A DNA stretch of 64,000 nt, taken from positions 1 through 64,000 of the forward strand of contig CAAFUN010000116.1 in assembly GCA_900766195.1 (NCBI GenBank), read 5' to 3'. Numbering within the stretch: position 1 is the stretch's first letter; each line of letters starts with the position of its first letter. The position numbers and the translations under genes are program-made. Below the pieces are notes generated by a model that was given only the letters and a program-made list of their open reading frames with translations, did no database searches and had not been told where the DNA came from. This document shows positions 35,351 through 44,470 of the stretch, one piece after another. The DNA is from an uncultured Bacteroides sp. GTDB taxonomy: Bacteria; Bacteroidota; Bacteroidia; Bacteroidales; Bacteroidaceae.

Positions 35351-37081
35351 ATGAAAACCATTAATAATATAACAATAGGCCATCCCGAACGTTTATACAA
35401 ACCGGTGGGTTACACCATTTTGGTCAATCTGGTAAACATTATCCCTTTTTGTCTTTCCATTGAAGCAATCAATGTCATATTTCGTGGATTCGACGGTAGC
35501 GGAACTCCTCTTGACACCACGCGACTTTGGACAATCTTCATCGCTTTGGTGGTTTATATAGTTGTCATGGCATTAGGTGAAAGAGCATCTTATCGTGCCA
35601 ACTTTCGCGGCGCGTATGAGATGAGTGCCTCCGGACGTATCAATTTAGCAGAACATTTGCGTAAGCTGTCACTGGGATTTCTTTCGCGGCGAGATCCGGG
35701 AGACCTCTCCTCCATGCTAATCACAGACTTTACCATGGCAGAAAGTGGAATTTCTCATCATCTCCCTCAGCTGATGGGAGCTTTGGTAATGCCTATACTT
35801 GCATTTCTGTCTCTCCTCTGGATAGATTGGCGGATGGCAGTTGCCATGTTTATAGCTCTTCCACTTGCTCTTATCGTACTTTGGCTCAGTACATTCTTAC
35901 AAGAAAAATTAAGTGGAGAACAGATAGCTGCCAAAATTAACGCAGGCAATCGCCTGGAAGAGTATTTGCAAGGAATACGGGTTATGAAGGCTTATAATCT
36001 TCTTGGAGATAAATTTATTCGATTAAAACAGGCTTTTATAGATTTGAAGCGTGCATGCATACGGCAAGAGGCTCTGATAGGTCCGTTTGTCATGCTTGCC
36101 GTTACATTGGTACGCTCAGGGCTTACTCTGATGATTCTTTGCGGGGCTTACCTCCTGATAGGTGGGCAACTTAACATACTCACTTTTGTATTATTTCTTG
36201 TAGTTGGTTCACGTGTATTCGATCCATTAACATCTGCATTGGTTCAGTTTGCTGAATTCCGCTATTACGCCATTGCCGGAGGACGTATCCTAACGTTAAT
36301 GAATGAGCCGGAAATGAAAGGAACTGATGAGGCACCCGCAAGCGACAACTTTATCTTTAATCATGTTTCATTCGGGTATCAAGATAAAGAGGTATTGCAT
36401 GACATTTGCTTAACTCTTCCCAAAGGACATCTCACAGCATTGGTTGGCCCGTCGGGTAGCGGTAAAAGCACATTGATGAAACTCTGTGCCCGTTTTTATG
36501 ATCCTCAGAAGGGTAGCATCACCTATGGCGGTGCCGACATTTCAAAAGTGGAACCCGAAACTTTAATGAAAGATATTTCTATGGTCTTTCAAGATGTATA
36601 TCTTTTCCAAGATACTATCCGAAATAATATTCGCTTCGGCCGCAATGGCGCTACGGAAGAAGAGATTGTTGATGCTTCCCGCAAAGCCTGTTGTCACGAC
36701 TTTATCATGCGCCTGCCAAAAGGTTATGACACACTTGTAGGCGAAGGAGGGTGCACCTTATCCGGCGGTGAAAAGCAACGCATCAGTATAGCCCGTGCTA
36801 TATTGAAAGAGGCTCCCGTCATTCTGTTGGATGAAGCCACTGCCTCACTCGATCCTGAAAACGAAGTGGAAGTGCAGCGTGCCATCAACACTCTGATTGC
36901 AGGGCGTACGGTCATCGTTATCGCTCATCGACTGAAAACTATAAAGAATGCCGACAACATTGTAGTGTTTGAAAACGGAAGTATTGTAGAGCAAGGTCGC
37001 CATCAGCAGCTACTAGACAATAATGGATTGTATGCCCGATTATGGAATATACAGGAAAAGACGTTAGGCTGGACAATATAA
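35351..37081 (+). CDS. ABC transporter half, permease fused to ATPase (second subunit)
   Basis: A 576-residue half-transporter with the same layout as its neighbour. Walker A is GPSGSGKST, the signature is TLSGGEKQR and Walker B runs VILLDEATASLDPENE. The frame is open back to a TTG at 35327; the ATG at 35351 is preferred. The gap to the previous gene is about 44 bp, so they likely form a heterodimer. The two catalytic sites look complete in both subunits, unlike many asymmetric heterodimers. A terminator follows at 37095-37200. Confidence 0.9.
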   Translation: MKTINNITIGHPERLYKPVGYTILVNLVNIIPFCLSIEAINVIFRGFDGSGTPLDTTRLWTIFIALVVYIVVMALGERASYRANFRGAYEMSASGRINLAEHLRKLSLGFLSRRDPGDLSSMLITDFTMAESGISHHLPQLMGALVMPILAFLSLLWIDWRMAVAMFIALPLALIVLWLSTFLQEKLSGEQIAAKINAGNRLEEYLQGIRVMKAYNLLGDKFIRLKQAFIDLKRACIRQEALIGPFVMLAVTLVRSGLTLMILCGAYLLIGGQLNILTFVLFLVVGSRVFDPLTSALVQFAEFRYYAIAGGRILTLMNEPEMKGTDEAPASDNFIFNHVSFGYQDKEVLHDICLTLPKGHLTALVGPSGSGKSTLMKLCARFYDPQKGSITYGGADISKVEPETLMKDISMVFQDVYLFQDTIRNNIRFGRNGATEEEIVDASRKACCHDFIMRLPKGYDTLVGEGGCTLSGGEKQRISIARAILKEAPVILLDEATASLDPENEVEVQRAINTLIAGRTVIVIAHRLKTIKNADNIVVFENGSIVEQGRHQQLLDNNGLYARLWNIQEKTLGWTI

Positions 37082-37094
37082 AAATCAATAAAAG

Positions 37095-37200
37095 CGATGT
37101 GTCAAAAGCTTTCCAATCCGGTATTCATTTCTCTTCACTACAACAAACAGTAGTAGAAGTGAAAGATACAAAGAGAGGACTTTTGACACATCGTTTTTTT
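37095..37200. terminator. bidirectional terminator between the ABC and RND operons
   Basis: The outer stem CGATGTGTCAAAAG (37095-37108) pairs with CTTTTGACACATCG (37180-37193), followed by seven T. The 71-nt loop holds an inner hairpin built from TTCACT and AGTGAA. It lies between the convergent genes ending at 37081 and 37199. Confidence 0.8.
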
Positions 37201-38461
37201 ACAAATCCCAGATACCCGCTGTACGCTCCAACTCTACCAATGCAGCATTATAATCATACAACGTTTCAATATACTGCGATTGGACTTCATTGTAAGTACG
37301 CCGTGCATCCAATATTTCCAATAAAGGAGCTTCTCCCCGATGATAGCTGTAAATTTTACCATCCAACACCTCGTTGGCTTTCTCCATCATACCGCCTTGA
37401 TAATGCTTCACCTGATCCTGCAAAGATTCAAAACGCCGATAAGCCTGCATCACCTCAGTCTGTACCTGCAACCGAGCTTGATCATATTGCATTTCAGCCT
37501 GTTGAGCACGAAACTTCGCAGCCTGCAAAGCTCCCTTATTTAAAGAAGAAAATTTTAAAGGGAAAGCTACTCCGGCCGTAATTCCGTTATATTTCGGAGC
37601 AGGAGCCTCTTCATTGAGTACACGATCATTGTGAGTGACAGATAGGGAAACGTCTATATCAGGCAGTTTATCACGTCGGGCCACTGTTACTGCACGGCGG
37701 GCTACTTCGGTATTCTTCATCGCAGCCACTAGATCGGAGCGATTGTCTACGGCTGCAGTGAGTAATTTATCCAAGGAATAATCACGTTCTATAATCCTCA
37801 ATGGCTCTGATGGATAATAGATTGTATCTTTTTCGACAGTACCCATCATTAGAGATAGTGAAGAGGATGCATTTTTCAAATCAGTTGCCGCTTGCACCAC
37901 TTCATTACGCATCATATCCATTTCAAGCTTACTTTGAATGGCTTCCACCTCCATAATCTTACCGGCGCGAAAACGAATGCTGTCTGCTTTGGCTATCTCG
38001 CGCATACTATTGTAAGAGCTTTGCTTCACTTCATACAGTTGTTTCTGCTTTTGTAGTTCCAGATACGCATTACCGGCTTCGGCGCGTAGATTGCGGAAAT
38101 AATCGGCAAGGAGCGCTTCTGCCAATTCACTCTGGCTACGTGTCAGGCCGATATTGGCACCACGCTTGCCCAATGTTAAGGTCTGCGTGATACCCACTTC
38201 CACATTCTGTCCCATTTGCAGGCTATGATTCTGATTGTTACTGTAAGAAACAGAAAGCTGAGGATCATTAAACACTTTTGCGGCAATGGCATCTGCACGG
38301 ACAGCACTCACATTCAGCTTTTCTGCTCCGTAATTCAAATTTCCTGCACTCACTTTTTCCAAATACTCGCGGAAAGAGAGCGATTGTATCTGTTGTGCCC
38401 GCAGCATCGCGCCACAAGCAAACAAGACAGAGATAATAATCGTAATCTTCTTCATAACCAA
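37199..38461 (-). CDS. TolC family outer-membrane efflux channel (CzcC/CusC type)
   Basis: A 420-residue outer-membrane factor with a signal peptide (residues 1-22). Two repeats of long helices with strand insertions are recognisable, including the LLADYFRNLRAEAGNAYLEL and ALVELERTAGIWDL segments. The last residues are a typical terminal motif. Its ATG is immediately adjacent to the CusA stop codon, indicating tight operon coupling. It provides the exit duct for the metal pump. Confidence 0.9.
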   Translation of the reverse strand: MVMKKITIIISVLFACGAMLRAQQIQSLSFREYLEKVSAGNLNYGAEKLNVSAVRADAIAAKVFNDPQLSVSYSNNQNHSLQMGQNVEVGITQTLTLGKRGANIGLTRSQSELAEALLADYFRNLRAEAGNAYLELQKQKQLYEVKQSSYNSMREIAKADSIRFRAGKIMEVEAIQSKLEMDMMRNEVVQAATDLKNASSSLSLMMGTVEKDTIYYPSEPLRIIERDYSLDKLLTAAVDNRSDLVAAMKNTEVARRAVTVARRDKLPDIDVSLSVTHNDRVLNEEAPAPKYNGITAGVAFPLKFSSLNKGALQAAKFRAQQAEMQYDQARLQVQTEVMQAYRRFESLQDQVKHYQGGMMEKANEVLDGKIYSYHRGEAPLLEILDARRTYNEVQSQYIETLYDYNAALVELERTAGIWDL

Positions 38462-41400
38462 TCAATTTATATCCAAATGTTCAGTCTCACGGACTTTTTC
38501 TTTTTCTTCTATGCGCTTTTCCATCATATAATATAAAGTGGGAAGCATATAAAGCGTAATGACAGTAGCAAACAGTAGTCCATAGACAATAACTGTGGCA
38601 AGCGGACGCTGCACATCCGAACCGATGCCGGTGGACAGAGATGCAGGCAGCAGACCGAGTATAGCTACAGTAGCAGTCATCAGCACAGGCCTGAAACGAT
38701 GACGTGTACCCGCTATTACAGCATCACGCAACCCCATACCCGAAGAGCGCAGATTATTAATGTGAGAAATCATGATCACACCATTCTGTATAGCTACTCC
38801 GATGAGGGCTATGAATCCTACTGCTGAAGACACGTTGAGCGTCATGCCACGTACATTCAATGCCAGCATACCACCAAACAGAGCCAACGGTACGACAAAC
38901 ATCAATAAAGCGGCTTGACGGAACTTGCCCAAAGCTGCAAACAGCAGTAGAAGCATGAGTCCCAATGCTAAAGGAACAACCACTCCCAAACGGGCATATG
39001 CCCGTGTCTGATTTTCAAACTGACCTGCCCACTTCAATTGAAAAGCGTTGTGATCATATTTCACGTTACGGCTTATAGCACGGTTGGCTTGTTGCAAAAA
39101 AGAAGTCAAATCCGTACCACGCAGATTGACATGCACCGTAAGGTGACGCTTATTCATCTCACGCGAAATGGTGCTGGCACCGGTAGTCATCTTAATCTCG
39201 GCAACCTGACTTAGAGGTATCTTTGCTCCTGTTGACGAAGTAAGCATCAGGTTACCTATGTTCTCGGGCGTATTGCGACTACCTTCATCAAAACGACAAA
39301 TGACGTCATAAGATTTGCTTCCGATAAAGATCTGCGAGATAGCCTTTCCACCAATAGCCAATTCTATCAAGTCAGATACATCCGAAATGTTCAAACCGTA
39401 CTGGGCTATACGAGCGCGATCAGCAATAATCTGCAACTGCGGCATCGGAGGTTCCTGATCAATGGCTACATCCACAGCACCCGGCACTGTCTTAATGGCT
39501 TTTTCCACTTCTTCGCCTATACGACGTGTTTCAGCAATATCGTCACCATATATCTTTATGGCGAGATCACTATGTGCTCCTGCTATCTGATCCATCACCA
39601 TATCCATGATGGGTTGTGAGAAGCTGACCGAATATCCGGGAAGCTTCTGCAACGAATCATTCATTGCTTCAACCAGTTCGGCTTTGGTACGTCCACTTTT
39701 CCAAGTGTCATAGGGTTTCAGACCTACAGCACATTCCACATGCGACAAAGAGAATGCTTCCGCCCCTTCGTCATCACGTCCCACCTGCGTCATGGCATAA
39801 GACACTTCGGGAAACTTGCATACTTCTTTACGAAGTTCCTCTCCCATTTGCTTTGACTTCTCAATTGAGATGCCCGGAGGTAATTGTACCTGTATCCAAA
39901 GAGAACCTTCATCCAATGGAGGAAGAAAGTCTTTACCAACCATCCAACTCAATCCGCCTGCCAATATCAAAATAACAGCCAATGCGCCAAGCACCAGTTT
40001 ATGTTTGTCCAATATCTTTAGTGTTTGCGCATGATAGGCAGTAGTCATCCGTTCGAGCCATTTGTTATGATAGATTTTGCGAGGCTTACGGTAGGCCACA
40101 AATGCCAAACCGGGGATAAGGAACAATGCCACAGCCAAAGCGCCGAGTAATGCGTAACCTACGGTATATGCCATCGGTGTAAACAACTTGCTTTCTATAT
40201 GCTCAAAAGCAAACAGAGGCAAGTAAGCGGTAATAATAATTAAGGTGGAAAAGAAGATAGGACGTGCCACTTCGGTAGCCCGGTTCAGGAGTGAATCCTC
40301 CGTCAACATCTCCGAAGCATGTCGCTCACGTTTCTTCAAAATAGTTTCCATCATCACTATGGCTCCGTCTACCAGTATACCAAAGTCTATCGCTCCGAGT
40401 GAAAGCAGATTGGCGGGAATATTGGTCAGGTGCATCAGTATAAACGCCACCAGCAAAGACAACGGTATGGTGACCGCTACAAGCAAAGCGCCACGCCAAC
40501 TTCCTAAGAACAAGATTAGAACAAGTATCACCAACATCATACCTTCAAACAGTGTGTGCGAAACGGTATGTAACGTGGTATTTACCAGATTAGTGCGATC
40601 CATGAAAGGATGAATATGCGTTCCTTTAGGAAGAATCTCGTTATTCAATTCATCTACAGCCTTGTGTACACCTTTCAACACATGCGAAGGATTTTCACCG
40701 CGTAGCATCTGTACAATGCCTTCCACACCATCGGAGTAATGACGTTCTCCATCATCAAATCCTAATACTCCCTTACGTTCCAGATTACCATACTTAAGTG
40801 TACCGATATCCCTTAAGTAAACAGGTGAACCGTTTTCCGACTTCAACACCACATTGCCTAAATCATCCAGATTCTTCACCAACCCGATGCCACGAACTAC
40901 GTAACTTAGATCACCGTGACTAAGCATACTTCCTCCGGCATTTACGTTGTTCTGATTGATCTTTTCGGTCACATCCGCCAACGAAAGATTATACTCCTCC
41001 AACTTTTGCGGATTGATCTCAATTTGATATTGAGTGGTGATTCCACCATAATTACTCACATCCGCCACACCGGTCACCTGCTTTAGATAAGGAATAATCA
41101 CCCATTTATGCAGATCGGTCATAGCGCGCAAATCAAGGCTGTCGCTCTCTATGATATAGCGGAATATCTCACCGGTAGGTGCAGTAAGCGGATTAAGTCC
41201 CGGCACTGCACCATAAGGCAGTTCCACATCCACCAAACGTTCCTGAACACGTTGCCGTGCCCAGTAATCGTCAACGCCATCATCAAACACCAGTACCACC
41301 GTACTGAGTCCGAAGGTATTTTTACTTCGCATCACATTCAGTCCCGGCATACCGTTCACCGCCCTTTCAACAGGGATTGTAATCTGTTGCTCTATCTCTT

Positions 41401-41575
41401 CGGCAGCAAGTCCGGGCACCTGCGTCACAATCTGCACGGTAGTGTCCGAAATATCAGGATAAGCATCAATAGCCAACTGTGTCCATGAATAATAACCCAC
41501 AGCAGCAATAAAACAAAAGATGACGAACATCAAACCTCGTCGATGTAACGCCAAATGAATCAATTTCTTCAGCAT
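38462..41575 (-). CDS. CzcA/CusA-family heavy-metal efflux RND transporter
   Basis: A 1037-residue proton-driven RND pump. Twelve helices and two large periplasmic domains are present. The central helix 4 motif GAIDFGILVDGAIVMMET carries the Asp residues of the proton relay, including the D-x6-D pattern. The sequence matches HME-RND proteins that export monovalent or divalent metal ions. Middle gene of a four-gene operon with the His-rich protein, adaptor and TolC. Metal specificity, Cu/Ag or Zn/Co/Cd, cannot be set by eye. Confidence 0.93.
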   Translation of the reverse strand: MLKKLIHLALHRRGLMFVIFCFIAAVGYYSWTQLAIDAYPDISDTTVQIVTQVPGLAAEEIEQQITIPVERAVNGMPGLNVMRSKNTFGLSTVVLVFDDGVDDYWARQRVQERLVDVELPYGAVPGLNPLTAPTGEIFRYIIESDSLDLRAMTDLHKWVIIPYLKQVTGVADVSNYGGITTQYQIEINPQKLEEYNLSLADVTEKINQNNVNAGGSMLSHGDLSYVVRGIGLVKNLDDLGNVVLKSENGSPVYLRDIGTLKYGNLERKGVLGFDDGERHYSDGVEGIVQMLRGENPSHVLKGVHKAVDELNNEILPKGTHIHPFMDRTNLVNTTLHTVSHTLFEGMMLVILVLILFLGSWRGALLVAVTIPLSLLVAFILMHLTNIPANLLSLGAIDFGILVDGAIVMMETILKKRERHASEMLTEDSLLNRATEVARPIFFSTLIIITAYLPLFAFEHIESKLFTPMAYTVGYALLGALAVALFLIPGLAFVAYRKPRKIYHNKWLERMTTAYHAQTLKILDKHKLVLGALAVILILAGGLSWMVGKDFLPPLDEGSLWIQVQLPPGISIEKSKQMGEELRKEVCKFPEVSYAMTQVGRDDEGAEAFSLSHVECAVGLKPYDTWKSGRTKAELVEAMNDSLQKLPGYSVSFSQPIMDMVMDQIAGAHSDLAIKIYGDDIAETRRIGEEVEKAIKTVPGAVDVAIDQEPPMPQLQIIADRARIAQYGLNISDVSDLIELAIGGKAISQIFIGSKSYDVICRFDEGSRNTPENIGNLMLTSSTGAKIPLSQVAEIKMTTGASTISREMNKRHLTVHVNLRGTDLTSFLQQANRAISRNVKYDHNAFQLKWAGQFENQTRAYARLGVVVPLALGLMLLLLFAALGKFRQAALLMFVVPLALFGGMLALNVRGMTLNVSSAVGFIALIGVAIQNGVIMISHINNLRSSGMGLRDAVIAGTRHRFRPVLMTATVAILGLLPASLSTGIGSDVQRPLATVIVYGLLFATVITLYMLPTLYYMMEKRIEEKEKVRETEHLDIN

Positions 41576-41579
41576 GGCA

Positions 41580-42686
41580 TCAACGGGCGTCTATTAGGTA
41601 AAAAGCACCTCCTGATACAATGGAGTCTCCCGACTTCAATCCGGACAGTACCACTGTCTTATTGCCACTTTCCACCGAAGTGGTTATCTCTTGCTTCCGG
41701 AATGTATGGTTGCCCGTAGAAAGCAGCACATACGGATGATCCTGATGCTGCAAGATAGCGGATGTGGGAATAAGCAGAGCACTTCCGCCCTTATCCGTCA
41801 GTCTTACCGAGCCATACATACCCGGCTTCATAGTCCGGTCGGCATTGTTGCATTCCACAAGTACTTCTATAGAGCGGGTCTCTTCATTAAGCATCTCGCT
41901 AATATGATAGATACGTCCGTCAATCCACTTGCCGGGCATCGACACCAGTTCCACCTGTACTTTATCCAGCGAACGGATCAGGGGCATATCCTTTTCCTTC
42001 ACATTGGCCGAAACCCAAACTTTGTTTAAGTCGGCAATAACAGCGACCGGTTCGGCATCATCTTTCAGATATTGACCCAACACAATATTATCCGTAACCA
42101 CCTCGCCTGCTAAAGGAGAACGTACAATGAGGGGTTGACCCAATACCAGGGTAGACGGATTGATCTGAAAAACTTTCAAGGCACTAAGAGCATTCTCATA
42201 CTCCTTTTTTTTCAGTTGATAATCCACCTCGGCCTCATCAAGATCTTTCTGAGCAGCCACCTTATTGGCCAAAAGATCTTTTTCGCGTCGATAGTTTTTC
42301 TGTGCAAGCGCCATTTCTTGTTTAGCCTGATAATAAGCTTTGCCTGCTTCAAAGAAAGACGGTGAACTGATTTCAAACACCGGACTACCTTTACTTACCT
42401 TCTGCCCCAGACGAACAAAAGATTTGGTAATCCGTCCGGCAAACGGTGAAGCTATTTCAGCATAATTAGTAGGAATGGCCTTTACCACTCCCGAAACGGT
42501 AAAAGCCTGTTGAAAGGTTTCTTCTTTCACCACAGCTATTTTCAACTTCTGAAGAATAGGAGAATTTGATGCTACCACAATGGTATCACCATGCATAGTG
42601 TAATCCGGTTGAGTATTTTCAGTTTTTCTCTCACCACACGAACAAACTACCACGCCTACAAGGCAGAGTAATCCCAAGTATTTCAT
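41580..42686 (-). CDS. periplasmic adaptor of the RND metal pump (CzcB/CusB type)
   Basis: A 368-residue lipoprotein adaptor, lipobox VVVCSC with Cys17. It has a barrel-sandwich hybrid split by a helical hairpin (residues about 120-175) and C-terminal beta-barrel and membrane-proximal domains. It bridges the inner-membrane pump to TolC. The gene is separated from the pump gene by only 4 bp. Its N-terminal Cys-rich segment (CSCGE) is short, and no extra metal-binding domain is seen. Confidence 0.9.
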   Translation of the reverse strand: MKYLGLLCLVGVVVCSCGERKTENTQPDYTMHGDTIVVASNSPILQKLKIAVVKEETFQQAFTVSGVVKAIPTNYAEIASPFAGRITKSFVRLGQKVSKGSPVFEISSPSFFEAGKAYYQAKQEMALAQKNYRREKDLLANKVAAQKDLDEAEVDYQLKKKEYENALSALKVFQINPSTLVLGQPLIVRSPLAGEVVTDNIVLGQYLKDDAEPVAVIADLNKVWVSANVKEKDMPLIRSLDKVQVELVSMPGKWIDGRIYHISEMLNEETRSIEVLVECNNADRTMKPGMYGSVRLTDKGGSALLIPTSAILQHQDHPYVLLSTGNHTFRKQEITTSVESGNKTVVLSGLKSGDSIVSGGAFYLIDAR

Positions 42687-42761
42687 TTGCTATATTGTAT
42701 AAAGATAATTAATGGAAGAGCGATAATCCGCTACTTCAATACATTCACTAAACTTTGTGTA

Positions 42762-43097
42762 TTACAATATGCAAGGAGGAGCACGTGAAGAACAAACAGT
42801 ATCAGTAATATAAAATAAAGACTTCTTTACGGCAGTAAGAACTGATCTGAGAAAAAGCCACAAACAAGCGAAAAAAGCTAAAGGAGTGAAAAACTCTACA
42901 GCGGCATTCAGCCACGCAATAGTTTCAAGCTCTCCTCCTTGATGTCCATGATGAGCTCCCGGAAGGAACGGATGGGAATGGGTAATAATATGATTATGGA
43001 CAACATGAGTATGAACAAAGGCTGTATTTCCTATATGATAGTATAAAAACAATACCACCAAAAGATACCTGAATATGATTTGTAGCACCTTCTTCAT
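42762..43097 (-). CDS. His-rich small membrane protein heading the RND operon
   Basis: A 111-residue protein with two hydrophobic helices (residues 7-30 and about 65-90). Between them a loop carries HTHVVHNHIITHSHPF and HHGHQ, about ten His residues. Such a loop would bind divalent metal at the periplasmic face. It precedes the adaptor gene by about 75 bp on the same strand. I infer a role in metal sensing or delivery. No family name is certain. The promoter box lies unusually close to the start codon. Confidence 0.7.
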   Translation of the reverse strand: MKKVLQIIFRYLLVVLFLYYHIGNTAFVHTHVVHNHIITHSHPFLPGAHHGHQGGELETIAWLNAAVEFFTPLAFFACLWLFLRSVLTAVKKSLFYITDTVCSSRAPPCIL

Positions 43098-43107
43098 AAA
43101 ATCTTTG

Positions 43108-43115
43108 CAAAGGTA
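43108..43115 (-). promoter_or_regulatory. -7 box for the RND metal efflux operon
   Basis: TACCTTTG on the minus strand, only 10 bp before the start codon. Transcription would begin within a few bases of the ATG. No clear -33 element. Confidence 0.35.
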
Positions 43116-43249
43116 TTAACTTTCTTATAATTATAGGATTAAATAATGAGTTTTTTGCACAAACGAAATGAGATCTTGTTCCTAGACAGCTTCTTCATTT
43201 TACAATAAGGTTTCATTTTATCCTCATTAGCAACATTAATCCAATCAAT

Positions 43250-43336
43250 CAAGTAAGAAGAAAAACGAAAAAGTGTTCTTCCTACTTTTCTTTTCCGACC
43301 TCTCACATCACCGTATGTGCCGTTTGACATACGGCA
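43250..43336 (-). mobile_element. 3' remnant of a group II intron (domain V/VI-like)
   Basis: On the minus strand a hairpin GCCGTATGT...ACATACGGT is followed by GATGTGAGAGGTCGG, resembling the last hairpin and flank at the 3' end of bacterial group II introns. A weaker, A-containing hairpin follows. No reverse-transcriptase sequence was found upstream. I read it as a short decayed trace; the call is tentative. Confidence 0.35.
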
Positions 43337-43345
43337 TTTCTTTAT

Positions 43346-43929
43346 TTCGATGCAATTTACTGTAATACTCTATTAAAGTAGATAACCCGCTTATTTTAAA
43401 TAATCATTAGTGATTGCCTTTATCAATTTCCAGCTATCCCCTATAAATCAATATTTCAAGCGAGTATTAGCGTGTTTCCAGACATAAAACTTACTAATGC
43501 AACACCTCTGCATGTCTGCAAACTGAAAGTATTCCCTCCAACCATGCATAAACTAATGAAGTTTTGCTTTGCACTTATCCTAACCTGTACCATTATTACT
43601 TCCCGTCAACTCTTTCACAAAAGCTTTCAGGATAAAATAATTTTAGTTTGGGCAAATAAACGGCAATCACCCATATGCATATAAAACGGATAGTCCAAGA
43701 ACTTCATGCCTTTGACATAACAAACTATAGACTTATCTAGATTAACCTTTAGGGAAACTTAAGTTGTAGGTGCCGAACGAAACCTTTTGCAAACATTGGA
43801 TACCGATTGACTTTTGTAAATTGACAGAAAAGCATCCCCACTAATGTGTTCAGCTTGTAAATCTCTTTTAGTGCTTATCTATTCCTTATTGGGCAACTAA
43901 TATCCTGAATATTTCTTTATTAAATTTAC
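43346..43929. other. gene-poor stretch before the sigma factor relic
   Basis: About 580 bp with no recognisable gene. A short plus-strand ORF (43472-43684) contains a hydrophobic stretch like a signal sequence but no identifiable mature domain. Possibly decayed remains of the glycan-foraging locus. Confidence 0.4.
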
Positions 43930-43959
43930 TTGTTATTTGAAAGAATAATATTATTTTTG
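43930..43959 (+). promoter_or_regulatory. promoter of the truncated ECF sigma factor gene
   Basis: TTG (43930-43932), 19 nt, TATTTTTG (43952-43959): an ideal match to the Bacteroides promoter, 65 bp upstream of the ATG. Confidence 0.6.
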
Positions 43960-44023
43960 TCAGGAAAGCCTTTTTTACTAAGGGTCTGTTTATTCGAAAA
44001 CTATTACTTAACTTCTATATTCT

Positions 44024-44188
44024 ATGATTATGGCATCATTTAGAGCAACATTGCAGTCTGCAGAAGAAGACTATGACGTACTACACCCCGAGTATGAATT
44101 AATTTGTAAACTCAAATCTGGAAATCATCAAGCATTTGAATCTCTATATTATAAATATATTCATCAAGTATGTTTGGCAACATATTAA
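44024..44188 (+). pseudogene. truncated ECF-type RNA polymerase sigma factor
   Basis: The 54-residue frame contains ICKLKSGNHQAFESLYYKY, the start of the sigma-70 region 2 of Bacteroidetes ECF sigma factors, which usually control a FecR anti-sigma factor and SusC/SusD genes. It stops at TAA after LATY, about 25 residues into region 2, and no further region 2 or region 4 sequence follows. The intact upstream promoter suggests recent loss. Confidence 0.6.
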
Positions 44189-44470
44189 ACAAAAATGACA
44201 TTCCTCATTGCGCGATGAAAAAAGTTAGATTCGAATATCTTCACAGAATATTCGTCAATGACTTTAGAAAAGCCTGTAAACCTAAAAATTATCTGTATTA
44301 ACTAAAGATTGAAAACTATACCTCCAAGCTAAATGTACGGTTGAAGCCAAAGTTTCCAGTTATAATGGAACAAGTTTCTTATAGAAGCTTCGCTTTCAAC
44401 TGATCTCTTTTTAAACCCTTTGAAACAGTAGAATCGAAAGAAATATATTTTAAATAAAAACATTATCACT

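Noticed and set aside
43139..43330. 63-aa minus-strand ORF
   Set aside because: It overlaps the intron-like 3' hairpin and its sequence is best explained by that structure, not as a protein gene.
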